DNA of 64,000 bases from Derxia gummosa DSM 723 (GCF_000482785.1 NZ_AXWS01000008.1:310001-374000), one strand, 5' to 3'. Numbered from the stretch's first letter, positions 7,207 through 16,044 are shown. Notes: generated from the sequence alone by a model not told the origin. A program made the numbers and translations.

Positions 7207-7482
7207 TTACTTGTCGATCAAATTCGAGATGAAGGCCTGAACGCGCTCTAACACGGGATCCAAGTCAATGCCGAAGAGCGCGGACAACGCTTGTCTCACC
7301 AACTCGTGAATTACCCGCTGCCGCGCGTATCCGATGATCCAACTGCTGGCATTTCGAGCAAGAGCGAACCATCGGCCATTTCTTTGCGAACTGGTGCAAG
7401 TGGGGGGAGTGGCAGGCTGCGAAGATGTTGCTACGCTGGATAATTTGTTTCTATTTACAATTTTAATGGGCGCATTAGCCAT
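7207..7482 (-). CDS. Unknown prophage cargo protein, 91 residues
   Basis: No family is recognised. The first 40 residues are polar (Thr/Ser/Asn-rich, with two Pro-Thr stretches). The C-terminal half is helical: a mildly hydrophobic stretch (SSWIIGYARQRVIHELVRQA), then LSALFGIDLDPVLERVQAFI. The start is well supported on the minus strand: AGAGGT seven bases before ATG at 7482, and a near-perfect promoter about 90 bases further upstream. The 5' end and its upstream region are clearly A/T-richer than the surrounding prophage. Independent promoter, opposite strand and foreign composition mark it as a moron, that is, cargo likely expressed in the lysogen. Confidence 0.7.
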   Translation of the reverse strand: MANAPIKIVNRNKLSSVATSSQPATPPTCTSSQRNGRWFALARNASSWIIGYARQRVIHELVRQALSALFGIDLDPVLERVQAFISNLIDK

Positions 7483-7543
7483 TTTTTTACCTCTTAGTTC
7501 AATGGTTTCTATGGTCCGTCAGAAATTAATAGCGACGGTATAT

Positions 7544-7564
7544 CGGGCTGAAATAATTAGCCCG
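7544..7564 (-). promoter_or_regulatory. Inverted repeat at the transcription start of the cargo gene
   Basis: CGGGCT (7544-7549) and AGCCCG (7559-7564) flank a nine-base A/T-rich centre. The repeat begins seven bases downstream of the -10 box, so it covers the expected start site. It could be an operator or the first stem of the mRNA leader. Confidence 0.5.
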
Positions 7565-7570
7565 GCCGAT

Positions 7571-7599
7571 CTTATACAGCAAAATGCACCGACTGTCAA
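7571..7599 (-). promoter_or_regulatory. Sigma-70 promoter of the cargo gene
   Basis: Read on the minus strand: TTGACA (7599-7594), 17 bases, TATAAG (7576-7571). The -35 box is the exact consensus, the -10 box has one mismatch and the spacing is optimal. It points toward the gene at 7207-7482 and leaves a leader of about 80 bases. Confidence 0.8.
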
Positions 7600-7697
7600 G
7601 ACTTTTCTGGTTCGGCTATAGCATCTAGCTTCGGTCCACGCGCTTGGCAGATTCTAAGCATTGATAATCCGCGCCCACGCAACAGCCGGTCGCCTCG

Positions 7698-8441
7698 ATG
7701 CAATCCCACCTCACCGCGCGCCTGTTCGGTGCCGCCGTCCTCACTCTCTCCGCCTTCACCACTCACGCCGCCGGCTTCGCCGACTGCCCGCAGTTCTTCC
7801 CCTCCGGCCGCGCGCCGCAGATCCCGAACGCTTCTGCCCGCGCGCCGCGCGAGCTCTGCTTCGACGCGTTCGCCGTCCTGCATTCCGGCCAGTCGAAGAC
7901 GCCGATCTTCTCGGTTGAGCGCCTGACGCGTGAGCAGCTGGCCGACGCAGCGGACGAGGAGCGCACGAACCGCTTCTATCCGGAGGCGCGGCTGCCGAGC
8001 GCCGATCGCGCCCAGCTCGACGACTACCAAGGCAGCGGCTTCGATCGCGGCCACATGGCGCCGGCGGCCGACATGCCGACGGCTCAGGCGATGGCGCAGT
8101 CGTTCAGCCTCGCGAACATGGTCCCGCAGGCACCGCAGAACAACCGGCGCGCCTGGGCCGCCATCGAAAAGGCGACACGCCAGTACGTGAAGCGCGCGGC
8201 GGGCCCGGTGTTCGTGTTCAGCGGGCCGGTGTTCGAGGGCCGGGCCGAGACGATCGGCCCCGATCGCGTCTGGGTGCCGAGCTACCTGTTCAAGGTCGTC
8301 TACGACGCCAGCACGCGGCGCGCCTGGGTGCACTGGATCGCGAACACCGATGAAGCCAAGGCCGGCAAGCCGATCAGCTACAGCGAGTTCGTGAGCCGAA
8401 CCGGCCTCGACCTGCTGTCCGGCCAGGTCGTGAGCGACTGA
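7698..8441 (+). CDS. Exported DNA/RNA non-specific endonuclease
   Basis: A 247-residue beta-beta-alpha-metal nuclease of the Serratia NucA family. The signature DRGHMAPAAD lies at 116-125, with H119 as the general base. The NMVPQ..QNN segment (140-149) supplies the magnesium-binding asparagine. An N-terminal Sec signal (about residues 1-24, hydrophobic core LFGAAVLTLSAF, THA before the likely cut) sends it to the periplasm or outside. Family members are usually 230-280 residues, so it is complete. It is the last prophage gene before the tmRNA and is divergent from the 91-residue cargo gene. I infer degradation of incoming or released nucleic acid. Confidence 0.88.
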   Translation: MQSHLTARLFGAAVLTLSAFTTHAAGFADCPQFFPSGRAPQIPNASARAPRELCFDAFAVLHSGQSKTPIFSVERLTREQLADAADEERTNRFYPEARLPSADRAQLDDYQGSGFDRGHMAPAADMPTAQAMAQSFSLANMVPQAPQNNRRAWAAIEKATRQYVKRAAGPVFVFSGPVFEGRAETIGPDRVWVPSYLFKVVYDASTRRAWVHWIANTDEAKAGKPISYSEFVSRTGLDLLSGQVVSD

Positions 8442-8593
8442 AAGTCAGAGGCCTTCGCCTACTTGCGTGGCAGCACCTTGCGCGAATTGGCAGAAGGCCG
8501 GCTGGACAATTCCAGTCGTGAATCGTGGGGGCAATGACGGGGCCGGAAGGGTGTGTCACCGGCCTCGAAATCAATTGAGAACGATTCTCTCCG

Positions 8594-8626
8594 CGTGCGA
8601 TTTCACGTGTGATTTACGTGCGATTT
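8594..8626. repeat. Three short direct repeats near the prophage edge
   Basis: CGTGCGATTT (8594-8603), CGTGTGATTT (8606-8615) and CGTGCGATTT (8617-8626) lie 12 and 11 bases apart, about 90 bases outside the tmRNA 3' end. Repeats at roughly one helical turn look like arm-type integrase or excisionase sites flanking an attachment core. That reading is inferred. The rest of 8442-8654 shows no gene. Confidence 0.5.
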
Positions 8627-8654
8627 CGGAGCCAATTCCATACAACCCCATACG

Positions 8655-8689
8655 ACAAAGAAAAACGGCCGCCCTAGTTGGGCGGCCGT
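8655..8689 (-). terminator. Terminator of the tmRNA gene
   Basis: A perfect 10-bp stem, ACGGCCGCCC (8665-8674) with GGGCGGCCGT (8680-8689), is followed on the minus strand by a T-rich run (8664-8655). It lies 27 bases downstream of the tmRNA 3' end. Confidence 0.85.
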
Positions 8690-8715
8690 ATGAGGCTGTA
8701 CAGCATTGCGAATAT

Positions 8716-9078
8716 TGGTGGAGGCGGCGGGAATCGAACCCGCGTCCGAAAGTCCTCTACAGACAGCTCTACATACTTAGCCAGCTTATTTGATTTAACC
8801 AGCCCGTCTCGAAGTGGCACGATCCGTTCTGGCGAGTCACTAAGTTTTCGAACCGGACCCCGCAACATGATCCGACCTTAGCCTTCGTAATATGACCCCA
8901 CCACCGGTTACCCGGCACAGCCCGAAGGCGAACTGCTGTGAGGCTCACCGGCAATTAAGCGGCGAGGGCGAAACGTTCGTCGTTCGCAGTTACTTCATTT
9001 CCAGTGGATTTACGAGCGAACTGGTGCTCGGTATGCCCTGCGCTGCTTCGCAACCCCCGTCGAAACCAGGTCGCCCCC
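8716..9078 (-). ncRNA. ssrA: Transfer-messenger RNA
   Basis: A complete 363-base tmRNA that rescues stalled ribosomes with SmpB. The 5' end reads GGGGGCGACCTGGTTTCGAC (9078 downward). The 3' end has a T-arm GGTTCGATTCC and terminates in CCACCA (8716). The tag frame lies at 8955-8987, and pseudoknot-forming sequence fills the middle. The gene is intact. The prophage begins just beyond its 3' end, as expected for tyrosine integrases that use the tmRNA T-arm and rebuild the 3' end on insertion. It follows gph on the same strand. Confidence 0.97.
8955..8987 (-). CDS. tmRNA proteolysis tag reading frame
   Basis: Resume codon GCG at 8987-8985, then the encoded tag ANDERFALAA and a TAA stop at 8957-8955. 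The LAA end is the ClpXP/ClpAP recognition signal. The tag is of the type found in Bordetella and relatives. Confidence 0.93.
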   Translation of the reverse strand, partial: ANDERFALAA

Positions 9079-9130
9079 AGCGGGAAACGAAGACTATCAC
9101 GGCCGTGGCGTTTCAGCCTTCGTGTCCATG

Positions 9131-9805
9131 TCAGATCCGGGTTAATGCGGTAATCAATTGGCTTGGAGCCGAAACAACGAGATCCGGCTGCCAGTCGTCC
9201 GGATTGTGTCCCGAGCAATAACCGTAGGCCGCAGCCACCGTGACCATTCCGGCCGCGCGTCCGGCAATGACGTCGCGCTCGTCGTCGCCCACGTAAGCGC
9301 AGTCCGCCGTCGCCGCCCCGAGTTGCGCCGCCGCATGCAGCAATGGCCCGGGATGGGGCTTGGCAACCGCGAGTGTGTCGCCCGCCACCAGTACGCCCGC
9401 CCGCGTGGCCAGGCCCATCGCTTGCATGAGCGGCGCCGCAAAGCGCATGGCCTTATTGGTCACCACGCCCCAGGCGACGCCGGCCGCTTCGAGCCTTGCC
9501 AGTGTTTCCTCAATTCCATCGAACACGCGCGACTGATCCGCCAGCGTGCGCGAATAGTGGTCGAGAAATGCCTGCTGCAATTCAGCATAGTCATCATCCT
9601 CGGGCTTGATGCCGAGGGCCGCGCCGATCAGGCCGCGCGCGCCATGCGATGCCCAAGGGCGCAGCGACTCGAGCGGCAGCGGCGGCATCGCCCGCTCAGT
9701 CCGCAAAAAATTCGCGGCTCCGGCCAGATCGGGCGCCGAATCAACAAGCGTGCCGTCCAGATCAAAGAGCACTGCGCGAAAGCGGAATTTCACGGGCGGC
9801 TGCAT
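9131..9805 (-). CDS. gph: Phosphoglycolate phosphatase
   Basis: A 224-residue HAD phosphatase that removes 2-phosphoglycolate formed by DNA repair or oxygenase side reactions. Motif I is [10 protein letters not shown], with D15 as nucleophile and D17 as acid. Motif II/III residues appear in [10 protein letters not shown] and [10 protein letters not shown], and motif IV in [10 protein letters not shown] use ATG at 9805, which overlaps ubiG by 16 bases. A GTG at 9793 overlaps the ubiG stop as GTGA and is an equally plausible coupled start, giving four residues fewer. The ubiG-gph order is typical of Burkholderiales. Confidence 0.93.
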   Translation of the reverse strand: MQPPVKFRFRAVLFDLDGTLVDSAPDLAGAANFLRTERAMPPLPLESLRPWASHGARGLIGAALGIKPEDDDYAELQQAFLDHYSRTLADQSRVFDGIEETLARLEAAGVAWGVVTNKAMRFAAPLMQAMGLATRAGVLVAGDTLAVAKPHPGPLLHAAAQLGAATADCAYVGDDERDVIAGRAAGMVTVAAAYGYCSGHNPDDWQPDLVVSAPSQLITALTRI

Positions 9806-10488
9806 GCGACGAGGTAATTCACGGAAAGCGACGGTCCGAGTGAATAGACGCGCGTCAGCGGGTTGTAGTGGAGACCGATCATGGCATCGACTTCCAGCCC
9901 TGCCTGACGCGCATAGCCTGAGAGTTCGGACGGCTTGATGAAGCGCTGGTATTCGTGCGTGCCGGCCGGCAGCAGGCGTAGCAGATACTCGGCACCGATG
10001 ATCGCAAACAGATAACTTCTGGGATTGCGATTGAGCGTGGAGAAGAAGACCTTGCCGCCCGGCTTCACCAGACGAGCACACGCTGCGATGACCGACGCCG
10101 GCGAGGGCACGTGTTCGAGCATTTCCATGCAGGTCACGACATCGAAGGACTCGGGCTCCGCGGCGGCCAGGTCTTCGGCTGAGATCTCGCGGTAATCGAC
10201 GGCCACGCCCGATTCGAGGCTGTGTAGCTTGGCAACCTTGAGCGGCTTGCGCGCCAGATCGATGCCGACGGTCGTCGCGCCGGAGCGGGCGACCGATTCG
10301 GTCAGGATGCCACCGCCGCAACCCACATCGACGACGCGCTTGCCTGCCAGCCCACCGCAAAGCGAATTGATCCAATCCAGGCGAATCGGATTGATCTCGT
10401 GAAGGGGTCTGAACTCGCTATTCGGATCCCACCAGCGATGGGCGAGTTCACTGAATTTCTGCAATTCGGCCGGGTCGACGTTGCTCAT
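9790..10488 (-). CDS. ubiG: Ubiquinone biosynthesis O-methyltransferase
   Basis: A 232-residue SAM-dependent methyltransferase that carries out both O-methylation steps of ubiquinone synthesis. It matches the family closely: N-terminal [20 protein letters not shown], then [12 protein letters not shown] motif I is VVDVGCGGG at 52-60, and CMEMLEHVP follows at the expected distance. [20 protein letters not shown] and GTHEYQRFI are hallmark segments. It lies downstream of ompA, separated by a terminator, and overlaps gph. Confidence 0.97.
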   Translation of the reverse strand: MSNVDPAELQKFSELAHRWWDPNSEFRPLHEINPIRLDWINSLCGGLAGKRVVDVGCGGGILTESVARSGATTVGIDLARKPLKVAKLHSLESGVAVDYREISAEDLAAAEPESFDVVTCMEMLEHVPSPASVIAACARLVKPGGKVFFSTLNRNPRSYLFAIIGAEYLLRLLPAGTHEYQRFIKPSELSGYARQAGLEVDAMIGLHYNPLTRVYSLGPSLSVNYLVACSRP

Positions 10489-10503
10489 GTGATTTGACGG
10501 TAC

Positions 10504-10535
10504 AAAGAAAAAAAGGCCCTGCGAACAGGGCCTTT
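10504..10535 (-). terminator. Terminator between ompA and ubiG
   Basis: AAAGGCCCT (10512-10520) pairs with AGGGCCTTT (10527-10535) around a six-base loop. On the minus strand it is followed by a T-rich run. It ends the ompA transcript; ubiG begins 15 bases beyond. Confidence 0.88.
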
Positions 10536-10557
10536 CCGAATCGCGAAAGAAAAGCGA

Positions 10558-11217
10558 TTACTTTTGCGCCGGACGGGTGCCGACGACTTCGATTTCAACG
10601 CGACGGTTTTTGGCGCGGCCTTCTTCCGTCTTGTTGTCGGCGATCGGCTGCTTCTTGCCCTTGCCTTCGGTGTAGATGCGGTTGGTTTCGACACCCTTGC
10701 CGATCAGATAGGCCTTGACGGCATCTGCGCGACGGACCGACAGCTTCTGGTTGTAGGCATCGGTGCCGACCGAGTCGGTATGGCCAACGGCGATGATGAC
10801 TTCGAGGTTGACACCCTTCAGCTTGCTGACGAGGTCATCAAGCTTGGCCTTGCCTTCGGGCTTGAGGACGGCCTTGTCAAAGTCGAAGAAGGCGTCGGCG
10901 GCGTAAGTGACCTTCTCGTTAGTCGGTGCGGCGGGCGCGACGACGGCCGGCTTCGCGGCGGGCGCGGGGGCCGGGGGCGCGACAGGCGCCGGGGCAGGCG
11001 CGGCTGCGGCCGCCTTAGGCACGAGGTCCGGATCGCAATCCGCGGTGGCCTGATCCTTCGACCAGGCAGCGGTGCGCCAGCACAGGCCGGCACCACTCTT
11101 GACGACGTCGCCGGTGGCGCTCTTGGCGTAGCCGGATTCAGGCTTGCCAACGGTACCGCACGCCGAAAGCGCGGCAACGGTGGAGATGACTGCCGCCAGC
11201 TTCAACGACTTCTTCAT
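10558..11217 (-). CDS. ompA: OmpA-family outer membrane protein, probable lipoprotein
   Basis: A 219-residue envelope protein that ties the outer membrane to peptidoglycan. Residues 1-19 are a signal sequence ending in LSAC, a good lipobox with C20. A short domain with C46 and C61 follows, then a Pro/Ala linker (about 69-98). The OmpA/Pal domain covers about 103-215 (FFDFDKAVLKPEGKAKLDDL, GHTDSVGTDAYNQKLSVRRA), with D148 and R163 in place to bind diaminopimelate. There is no beta-barrel, so it is the short Burkholderiales type. AGAGGAA lies upstream of the ATG. It is divergent from gyrA across a 439-base gap. Confidence 0.93.
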   Translation of the reverse strand: MKKSLKLAAVISTVAALSACGTVGKPESGYAKSATGDVVKSGAGLCWRTAAWSKDQATADCDPDLVPKAAAAAPAPAPVAPPAPAPAAKPAVVAPAAPTNEKVTYAADAFFDFDKAVLKPEGKAKLDDLVSKLKGVNLEVIIAVGHTDSVGTDAYNQKLSVRRADAVKAYLIGKGVETNRIYTEGKGKKQPIADNKTEEGRAKNRRVEIEVVGTRPAQK

Positions 11218-11656
11218 GTTGTTCCTCTCAAGTTATCCGTTGCGGAATGCCCCTCGGGCGCTGATTCCGGGTATTGAAACTGCCTGACATTGTGCAAGCG
11301 TTGCAATGTCGTTTTGTGGCATTGCGCTTTACGAGGGTGTCCCTGTAAGACTCTTTTGATTCTGCCATACGGCTTTTGACGGCTTCGGAGCGTGCCAAGT
11401 AACCAAAAGCTGCTGTAGCGCTTCAACAACAAGACTGATCTCGGACTCAGTGGCGACCCCGATAGCGTCTTCGGATTATGACTGCCGTGGTCGGTGAAGC
11501 CGGGGGCTCGCGTGGTAAAATCGCCGATCTTTCAACGGCTTAACGGGCCGTATTGCGGCGCGAATTCTTCCTGTCACGCGTTAACCGAAACGCAAGTGAA
11601 TTGACGCATGGACGTTTTCTCGGCGCGGCACTCGCCCGGCAAATTACCTCGACGGC
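11218..11656. other. Intergenic region between ompA and gyrA
   Basis: 439 bases without a convincing gene; short frames here have no ribosome site or family match. It should hold the divergent promoters of ompA (left) and gyrA (right). The only clear box is TAAAAT at 11516-11521, about 135 bases before gyrA, with no good -35. The ompA side is A/T-richer (11280-11430), but I could not fix a promoter. Confidence 0.5.
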
Positions 11657-14257
11657 ATGGACCAATTCGCCAAAGAAACCTTGCCTGTATCGCTAGAAGA
11701 AGAAATGCGACGCAGCTACCTCGATTACGCGATGAGCGTGATCGTGGGGCGCGCGCTTCCGGATGTGCGTGACGGTCTCAAGCCGGTGCACCGCCGCATC
11801 CTCTACGCGATGCATGACATGAACAACCATTACAACCGCCCTTACGTGAAGTGCGGTCGCGTGGTTGGCGAGGTGCTCGGCAAGTACCACCCGCACGGCG
11901 ACCAGTCGATCTATGACGCGCTGGTGCGCATGGCGCAGGACTTCTCGCTGCGCTACACGCTCGTCGATGGCCAGGGCAACTTCGGTTCGATCGACGGCGA
12001 CAACGCGGCGGCCATGCGCTACACGGAGTGCCGTCTCGACAAGATCTCGGCCGAGATGCTGGCCGACATCGAGAAGGAAACCATCGACTGGCAGGACAAC
12101 TACGACGGCAAGGAAAAGGAGCCGGTCGCGCTGCCGGCGCGCCTGCCCAACCTGCTCATCAACGGTTCGGGTGGCATCGCGGTCGGCATGGCGACGAACG
12201 TGCCGCCGCACAACCTGAGCGATACCGTCGATGCCTGCCTGCATGCGCTGCGTAATCCGGAGTGCTCGGTCGATGAGCTCATCGAGATCATCAAGGCGCC
12301 GGACTTCCCGACGGCGGGGATCATCTTTGGTTTGAACGGGGTGCGCGAGGGCTATCGCACCGGCAAGGGGCGCGTGGTGATGCGCGCCCGCGCGCACTTC
12401 GAGGACATCGAGCGCGGCAATGGCCGGCAGGCGATCATCGTCGACGAGATCCCCTACCAGGTGAACAAGAAGAGCCTGCTCGAACGCATGGCCGAGCTGG
12501 TCAACGAGAAGAAGATCGAGGGCATCTCCGAGATCCGCGACGAGTCCGACAAGTCGGGCATGCGCGTGGTGATCGAACTCAAGCGCGGCGAAGTGTCGGA
12601 GATCGTCCTCAACAATCTCTACAAGAACACGCAGCTGCAGGACAGCTTCGGCATGAACCTCGTCGCGCTGGTCGACGGGCAGCCCAAGCTGTGCAACCTG
12701 CGCGAGCTGGTCGTGGCCTTCCTCGGCCATCGGCGCGAGGTGGTGACGCGGCGCACGGTGTTCGAGCTGCGCGAGGCGCGCAAGCGCGGCCATGTGCTGG
12801 AAGGTCTGGCGGTGGCGCTGGCCAACATCGACGAGTTCATCGCGATCATCAAGGCGAGCCCGACGCCGCCGATCGCCAAGACCGAGCTGATGTCGCGCCA
12901 CTGGGATTCGTCGCTGGTGCGCGAGATGCTGTCGCGCACCGAGGGCGGCGCGGAGCTGTACCGGCCCGAAGGGCTCGACGCGCAGTTCGGCCTGCAAGGC
13001 ACGGGCCTCTATCGCCTGAGCGAGGAGCAGACCGAGCAGATCCTCCAGATGCGACTGCAACGCCTGACGGGCCTTGAGCAGGACAAGATCATCGGCGAGT
13101 ACCGCGAGGTGATGGCCGTGATCGCCGACCTGCTCGACATCCTCGCCAGGCCCGAGCGCATCACGCAGATCATTTCGGATGAGCTCTCCAAGCTGAAGGC
13201 CGACTTCGGCGACGCGCGCCGCAGCGAGATCGTGATCGACGCGACCGACCTGAGCGACGAGGATCTCATCACGCCGACCGACATGGTCGTCACGCTCTCG
13301 CACGGTGGCTACATCAAGAGCCAGCCGCTGTCGGAATACCGCGCGCAGAAGCGCGGCGGGCGCGGCAAGCAGGCCACGGCGATGAAGGAGGACGACTGGA
13401 TCGACCAGCTGTTCATCGCCAACACGCACGACACCATCCTCTGCTTCAGCAACCGTGGGCGCATGTACTGGCTCAAGGTGTACGAGGTGCCGCAGGGTTC
13501 GCGCAATTCGCGTGGCAAGCCGATTGTCAACATGTTCCCGCTGCAGGAAGGCGAGAAGATCAACGTCGTGCTGCCGATCAAGCAGTACGACGCCGACCAT
13601 TACGTGTTCATGGCGACCGCCGGCGGCACGGTCAAGAAGACGCCGCTCACCGATTTCAGCAACCCGCGCAAGGCCGGGATCATCGCGGTCGATCTCGACG
13701 AGGGCGACTACCTCATCGGCGCGGCGATCACCGACGGCAAGCATGACGTGATGCTGTTCTCCGACGCTGGCAAGGCCGTGCGCTTCGACGAGAACGACGT
13801 GCGCCCGATGGGCCGCAACGCGCGCGGCGTGCGTGGCATGAACCTGGAGGAGGGCCAGTCGGTCATCGCGCTTCTCGTGGCAGAAGATGAACTTCAAAGC
13901 GTTCTTACCGCCACCGAGAACGGCTTCGGCAAGCGCACGCCCATCACCGAGTACACGCGCCACGGCCGCGGCACGAAGGGGATGATCGCGATCCAGACCA
14001 GCGAGCGGAACGGCAAGGTCGTGGCGGCGACGCTGGTGCACACCGATGACGAGATCATGCTCATCACGACCGGCGGCGTGCTCATCCGCACCCGCGTGGC
14101 CGAGGTGCGCGAGATGGGTCGCGCCACGCAAGGCGTGACGCTCATCAGCGTGGACGACGGGTCCAAGCTCTCGGGCCTGCAACGCATCATCGACGCCGAA
14201 GGCGCGGCCGATGCGGCGGATGGCGAGGCCGACGGCGGCGAGGCGCCCGAGGCATGA
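11657..14257 (+). CDS. gyrA: DNA gyrase subunit A
   Basis: An 866-residue topoisomerase subunit that cuts and rejoins DNA during negative supercoiling. The catalytic tyrosine is Y122 in [10 protein letters not shown]. The N-terminal breakage-reunion domain is complete, and the C-terminal beta-pinwheel has the GyrA-box-like QKRGGRGKQ near 560. In the quinolone region the sequence [10 protein letters not shown] gives Gln at position 83 (numbering identical to E. coli) where E. coli has Ser; D87 is kept. The C-terminus ends in a Gly/Ala/Asp/Glu-rich tail. No clear Shine-Dalgarno sequence precedes the ATG. The stop overlaps the start of the next gene (ATGA). Confidence 0.98.
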   Translation: MDQFAKETLPVSLEEEMRRSYLDYAMSVIVGRALPDVRDGLKPVHRRILYAMHDMNNHYNRPYVKCGRVVGEVLGKYHPHGDQSIYDALVRMAQDFSLRYTLVDGQGNFGSIDGDNAAAMRYTECRLDKISAEMLADIEKETIDWQDNYDGKEKEPVALPARLPNLLINGSGGIAVGMATNVPPHNLSDTVDACLHALRNPECSVDELIEIIKAPDFPTAGIIFGLNGVREGYRTGKGRVVMRARAHFEDIERGNGRQAIIVDEIPYQVNKKSLLERMAELVNEKKIEGISEIRDESDKSGMRVVIELKRGEVSEIVLNNLYKNTQLQDSFGMNLVALVDGQPKLCNLRELVVAFLGHRREVVTRRTVFELREARKRGHVLEGLAVALANIDEFIAIIKASPTPPIAKTELMSRHWDSSLVREMLSRTEGGAELYRPEGLDAQFGLQGTGLYRLSEEQTEQILQMRLQRLTGLEQDKIIGEYREVMAVIADLLDILARPERITQIISDELSKLKADFGDARRSEIVIDATDLSDEDLITPTDMVVTLSHGGYIKSQPLSEYRAQKRGGRGKQATAMKEDDWIDQLFIANTHDTILCFSNRGRMYWLKVYEVPQGSRNSRGKPIVNMFPLQEGEKINVVLPIKQYDADHYVFMATAGGTVKKTPLTDFSNPRKAGIIAVDLDEGDYLIGAAITDGKHDVMLFSDAGKAVRFDENDVRPMGRNARGVRGMNLEEGQSVIALLVAEDELQSVLTATENGFGKRTPITEYTRHGRGTKGMIAIQTSERNGKVVAATLVHTDDEIMLITTGGVLIRTRVAEVREMGRATQGVTLISVDDGSKLSGLQRIIDAEGAADAADGEADGGEAPEA

Positions 14258-14925
14258 GGCGCGCCGCCCGTGCCCTGACGCTGGCGCTGCTCGTGGCGTG
14301 CGCGGGCGCGCGGGCCGAGCCGGTCACGATCGACGACATCGCGCCCGAGGTGGTCGAGGCGGTGCGCGCCACCGGCCTTGTCGGCGCCGGACTGCCGGTG
14401 CGTGGCTTCACCTGGAAGCTGGAACAGCGCCGGCCCTTCCGCGGGCCGCGCACCACGGTCGAGACGCTCACCGCGTCGGCCGATGGCGCGAGCCCGGCGC
14501 AATCCGAGACCACGCTGCCGGATGGCCGCATGGAGTATTCCGAGTACCTGAGCGTGCGCGGCCTGCTGCGGCTGGGGCCGAACGACAAGACGCTCGGCAT
14601 CACGGCGAGCGGCCTCGCGCTGCCGCTCGTGCCGGGGCGCCAGTTCAAGCTCAGCGGCGAGCGCGACGGGATGGTGCTCGACCAAGCCTGCACCGCGCGC
14701 TCGCGCGTGCCGGCCACGCAGTTGCATGAATCGCTGCCGGGCGACGCGGTACTCATCGATTGCGCGGGCGAGGGCAAGTACCGCGGGCTCACGGCCCAGG
14801 TCACGTCCGAAGTGGTGTGGCTCGCCAAGCTCAACGTGTTTCTCGACCGGCATGACGTGTTCGACTCGCCGCTCGGGCGCTTCGAGTTCAGCCGCGCGGT
14901 ACTCGATTTCAGGTTCAACGACTAA
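14254..14925 (+). CDS. Hypothetical exported protein between gyrA and serC
   Basis: A 223-residue protein with a Sec signal peptide ([21 protein letters not shown], cut likely before EPVT). The rest is predicted beta-rich with two cysteines (QACTAR and IDCAGEG) that could form a disulfide. It has no family I can name; a small exported protein in this slot is common in Burkholderiales. Its ATG overlaps the gyrA stop, so it is translated with gyrase, and serC follows after 18 bases. Confidence 0.8.
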   Translation: MRRAARALTLALLVACAGARAEPVTIDDIAPEVVEAVRATGLVGAGLPVRGFTWKLEQRRPFRGPRTTVETLTASADGASPAQSETTLPDGRMEYSEYLSVRGLLRLGPNDKTLGITASGLALPLVPGRQFKLSGERDGMVLDQACTARSRVPATQLHESLPGDAVLIDCAGEGKYRGLTAQVTSEVVWLAKLNVFLDRHDVFDSPLGRFEFSRAVLDFRFND

Positions 14926-14943
14926 GCAGGAAGGCAGGGCGCC

Positions 14944-16044
14944 ATGACGCGCGCATTCAACTTCGCGGCCGGTCCGGCCACGCTCCCCCTTGAAGTGCTC
15001 CAGCAGGCCCAGGCCGAGATGCTCGAATGGCAGGGCACGGGCTGCTCGGTGATGGAGGTGTCGCACCGGGGCAAGCAGTTCGAGGCGTGCAATGCCGAGG
15101 CCGAGCAGGATCTGCGCGACCTGCTCGCGATCCCGTCGAATTACAAGGTGCTGTTCCTGCAGGGCGGCGCGTCGATGCAATGGGCGCAGTTCCTGTTCAA
15201 CCTGTGCGGCAGCAATCCGAACGGCGACTACATCCTCACCGGCGAATGGACCAACCGCGCCGTGGCCGAGGCGCGCAAGCTGCTCCCGCTCTGGGGCGGC
15301 AGCGTCAACATCGTCGCGTCGAGCGAGGACCGCAACTACAGCTACATCCCCGACGAGGGCAGCTGGAAGCGCCGCAAGGATGCGAACTTCCTGCACATCT
15401 GCTCCAACGAAACGATCCAGGGCCTCGAATACAACTTCATCCCCGAGCAGCTCGGCGACGTGACGCTCGTGGCCGACATGAGCTCGCACATCGTGAGCCG
15501 GCCGGTGGACGTGTCGCGCTACGGCCTGATCTACGCCGGCGCGCAGAAGAACATCGGCCCGGCGGGCATCACCATCGTGATCGTGCGCGACGACCTGATC
15601 GGCAAGGCGCGCCCCGACACGCCGCGCATGTTCGACTACAAGCTGATGGCCGATAACCATTCGCTGCTCAACACGCCGCCGACCTTCGGCATCTACCTCG
15701 CCGGGCTTGTGTTCAAGTGGCTCAAGCGCCAGGGCGGCGTCGAGGCGATCGAGCGGAAGAACATCGCCAAGGCCGAGCTGCTGTACGGCTATCTCGATTC
15801 GCAGGACTTTTATTACGCGCCGGTCGAGAAGGGCTCGCGCTCGCGCATGAACGTGCCGTTCCGCCTGAAGGACGAGTCGCTCAACGCGAAGTTCCTGGCC
15901 GAGACCGAGGCCGCCGGCCTGGTCGCGCTCAAGGGCCACAAGGCGGTCGGCGGCATGCGCGCCAGCATCTACAACGCGATGCCGATGGAAGGCGTGCAGG
16001 CGCTGGTCGCCTTCATGCGCGACTTCGCGGCCCGCAACGGCTGA
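14944..16044 (+). CDS. serC: Phosphoserine aminotransferase
   Basis: A 366-residue PLP enzyme that converts 3-phosphohydroxypyruvate to phosphoserine and also serves pyridoxine synthesis. The start FNFAAGPATLPLEVLQQAQ and the stretch GCSVMEVSHRGKQFE are typical, as is LQGGASMQW. The PLP lysine is K202 in YAGAQKNIGPAG. The length is normal (about 360). AGGAAGGCAGG lies just before the ATG. It is the first of the biosynthesis genes in the superoperon. Confidence 0.97.
   Translation: MTRAFNFAAGPATLPLEVLQQAQAEMLEWQGTGCSVMEVSHRGKQFEACNAEAEQDLRDLLAIPSNYKVLFLQGGASMQWAQFLFNLCGSNPNGDYILTGEWTNRAVAEARKLLPLWGGSVNIVASSEDRNYSYIPDEGSWKRRKDANFLHICSNETIQGLEYNFIPEQLGDVTLVADMSSHIVSRPVDVSRYGLIYAGAQKNIGPAGITIVIVRDDLIGKARPDTPRMFDYKLMADNHSLLNTPPTFGIYLAGLVFKWLKRQGGVEAIERKNIAKAELLYGYLDSQDFYYAPVEKGSRSRMNVPFRLKDESLNAKFLAETEAAGLVALKGHKAVGGMRASIYNAMPMEGVQALVAFMRDFAARNG

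Noticed and set aside
7334-7621. A 95-codon plus-strand frame with a hydrophobic middle part
   Set aside because: It lies antisense to the 91-residue cargo gene and runs through that gene's promoter and leader. It has no ribosome site, and the minus-strand gene has a far better one.
8574-8591. TTGAGAACGATTCTCTCC resembling a Fur box
   Set aside because: It matches only part of the Fur consensus, and no gene starts nearby in either direction, so no regulated target is evident.
8716-8780. A tRNA-like sequence ending in CCACCA
   Set aside because: It is the tRNA-like 3' domain of the tmRNA, not a separate tRNA gene.
9806-10375. A long minus-strand extension in front of gph
   Set aside because: It overlaps ubiG in another frame, and the HAD motif begins 11 residues after ATG 9805. 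The extension has no similarity to a known domain.
11693-14182. An 829-codon open frame antisense to gyrA
   Set aside because: Long antisense frames are a by-product of G/C-rich codon use. The translation is rich in Arg, His and Asp with no family pattern, and gyrA is certain on the other strand.
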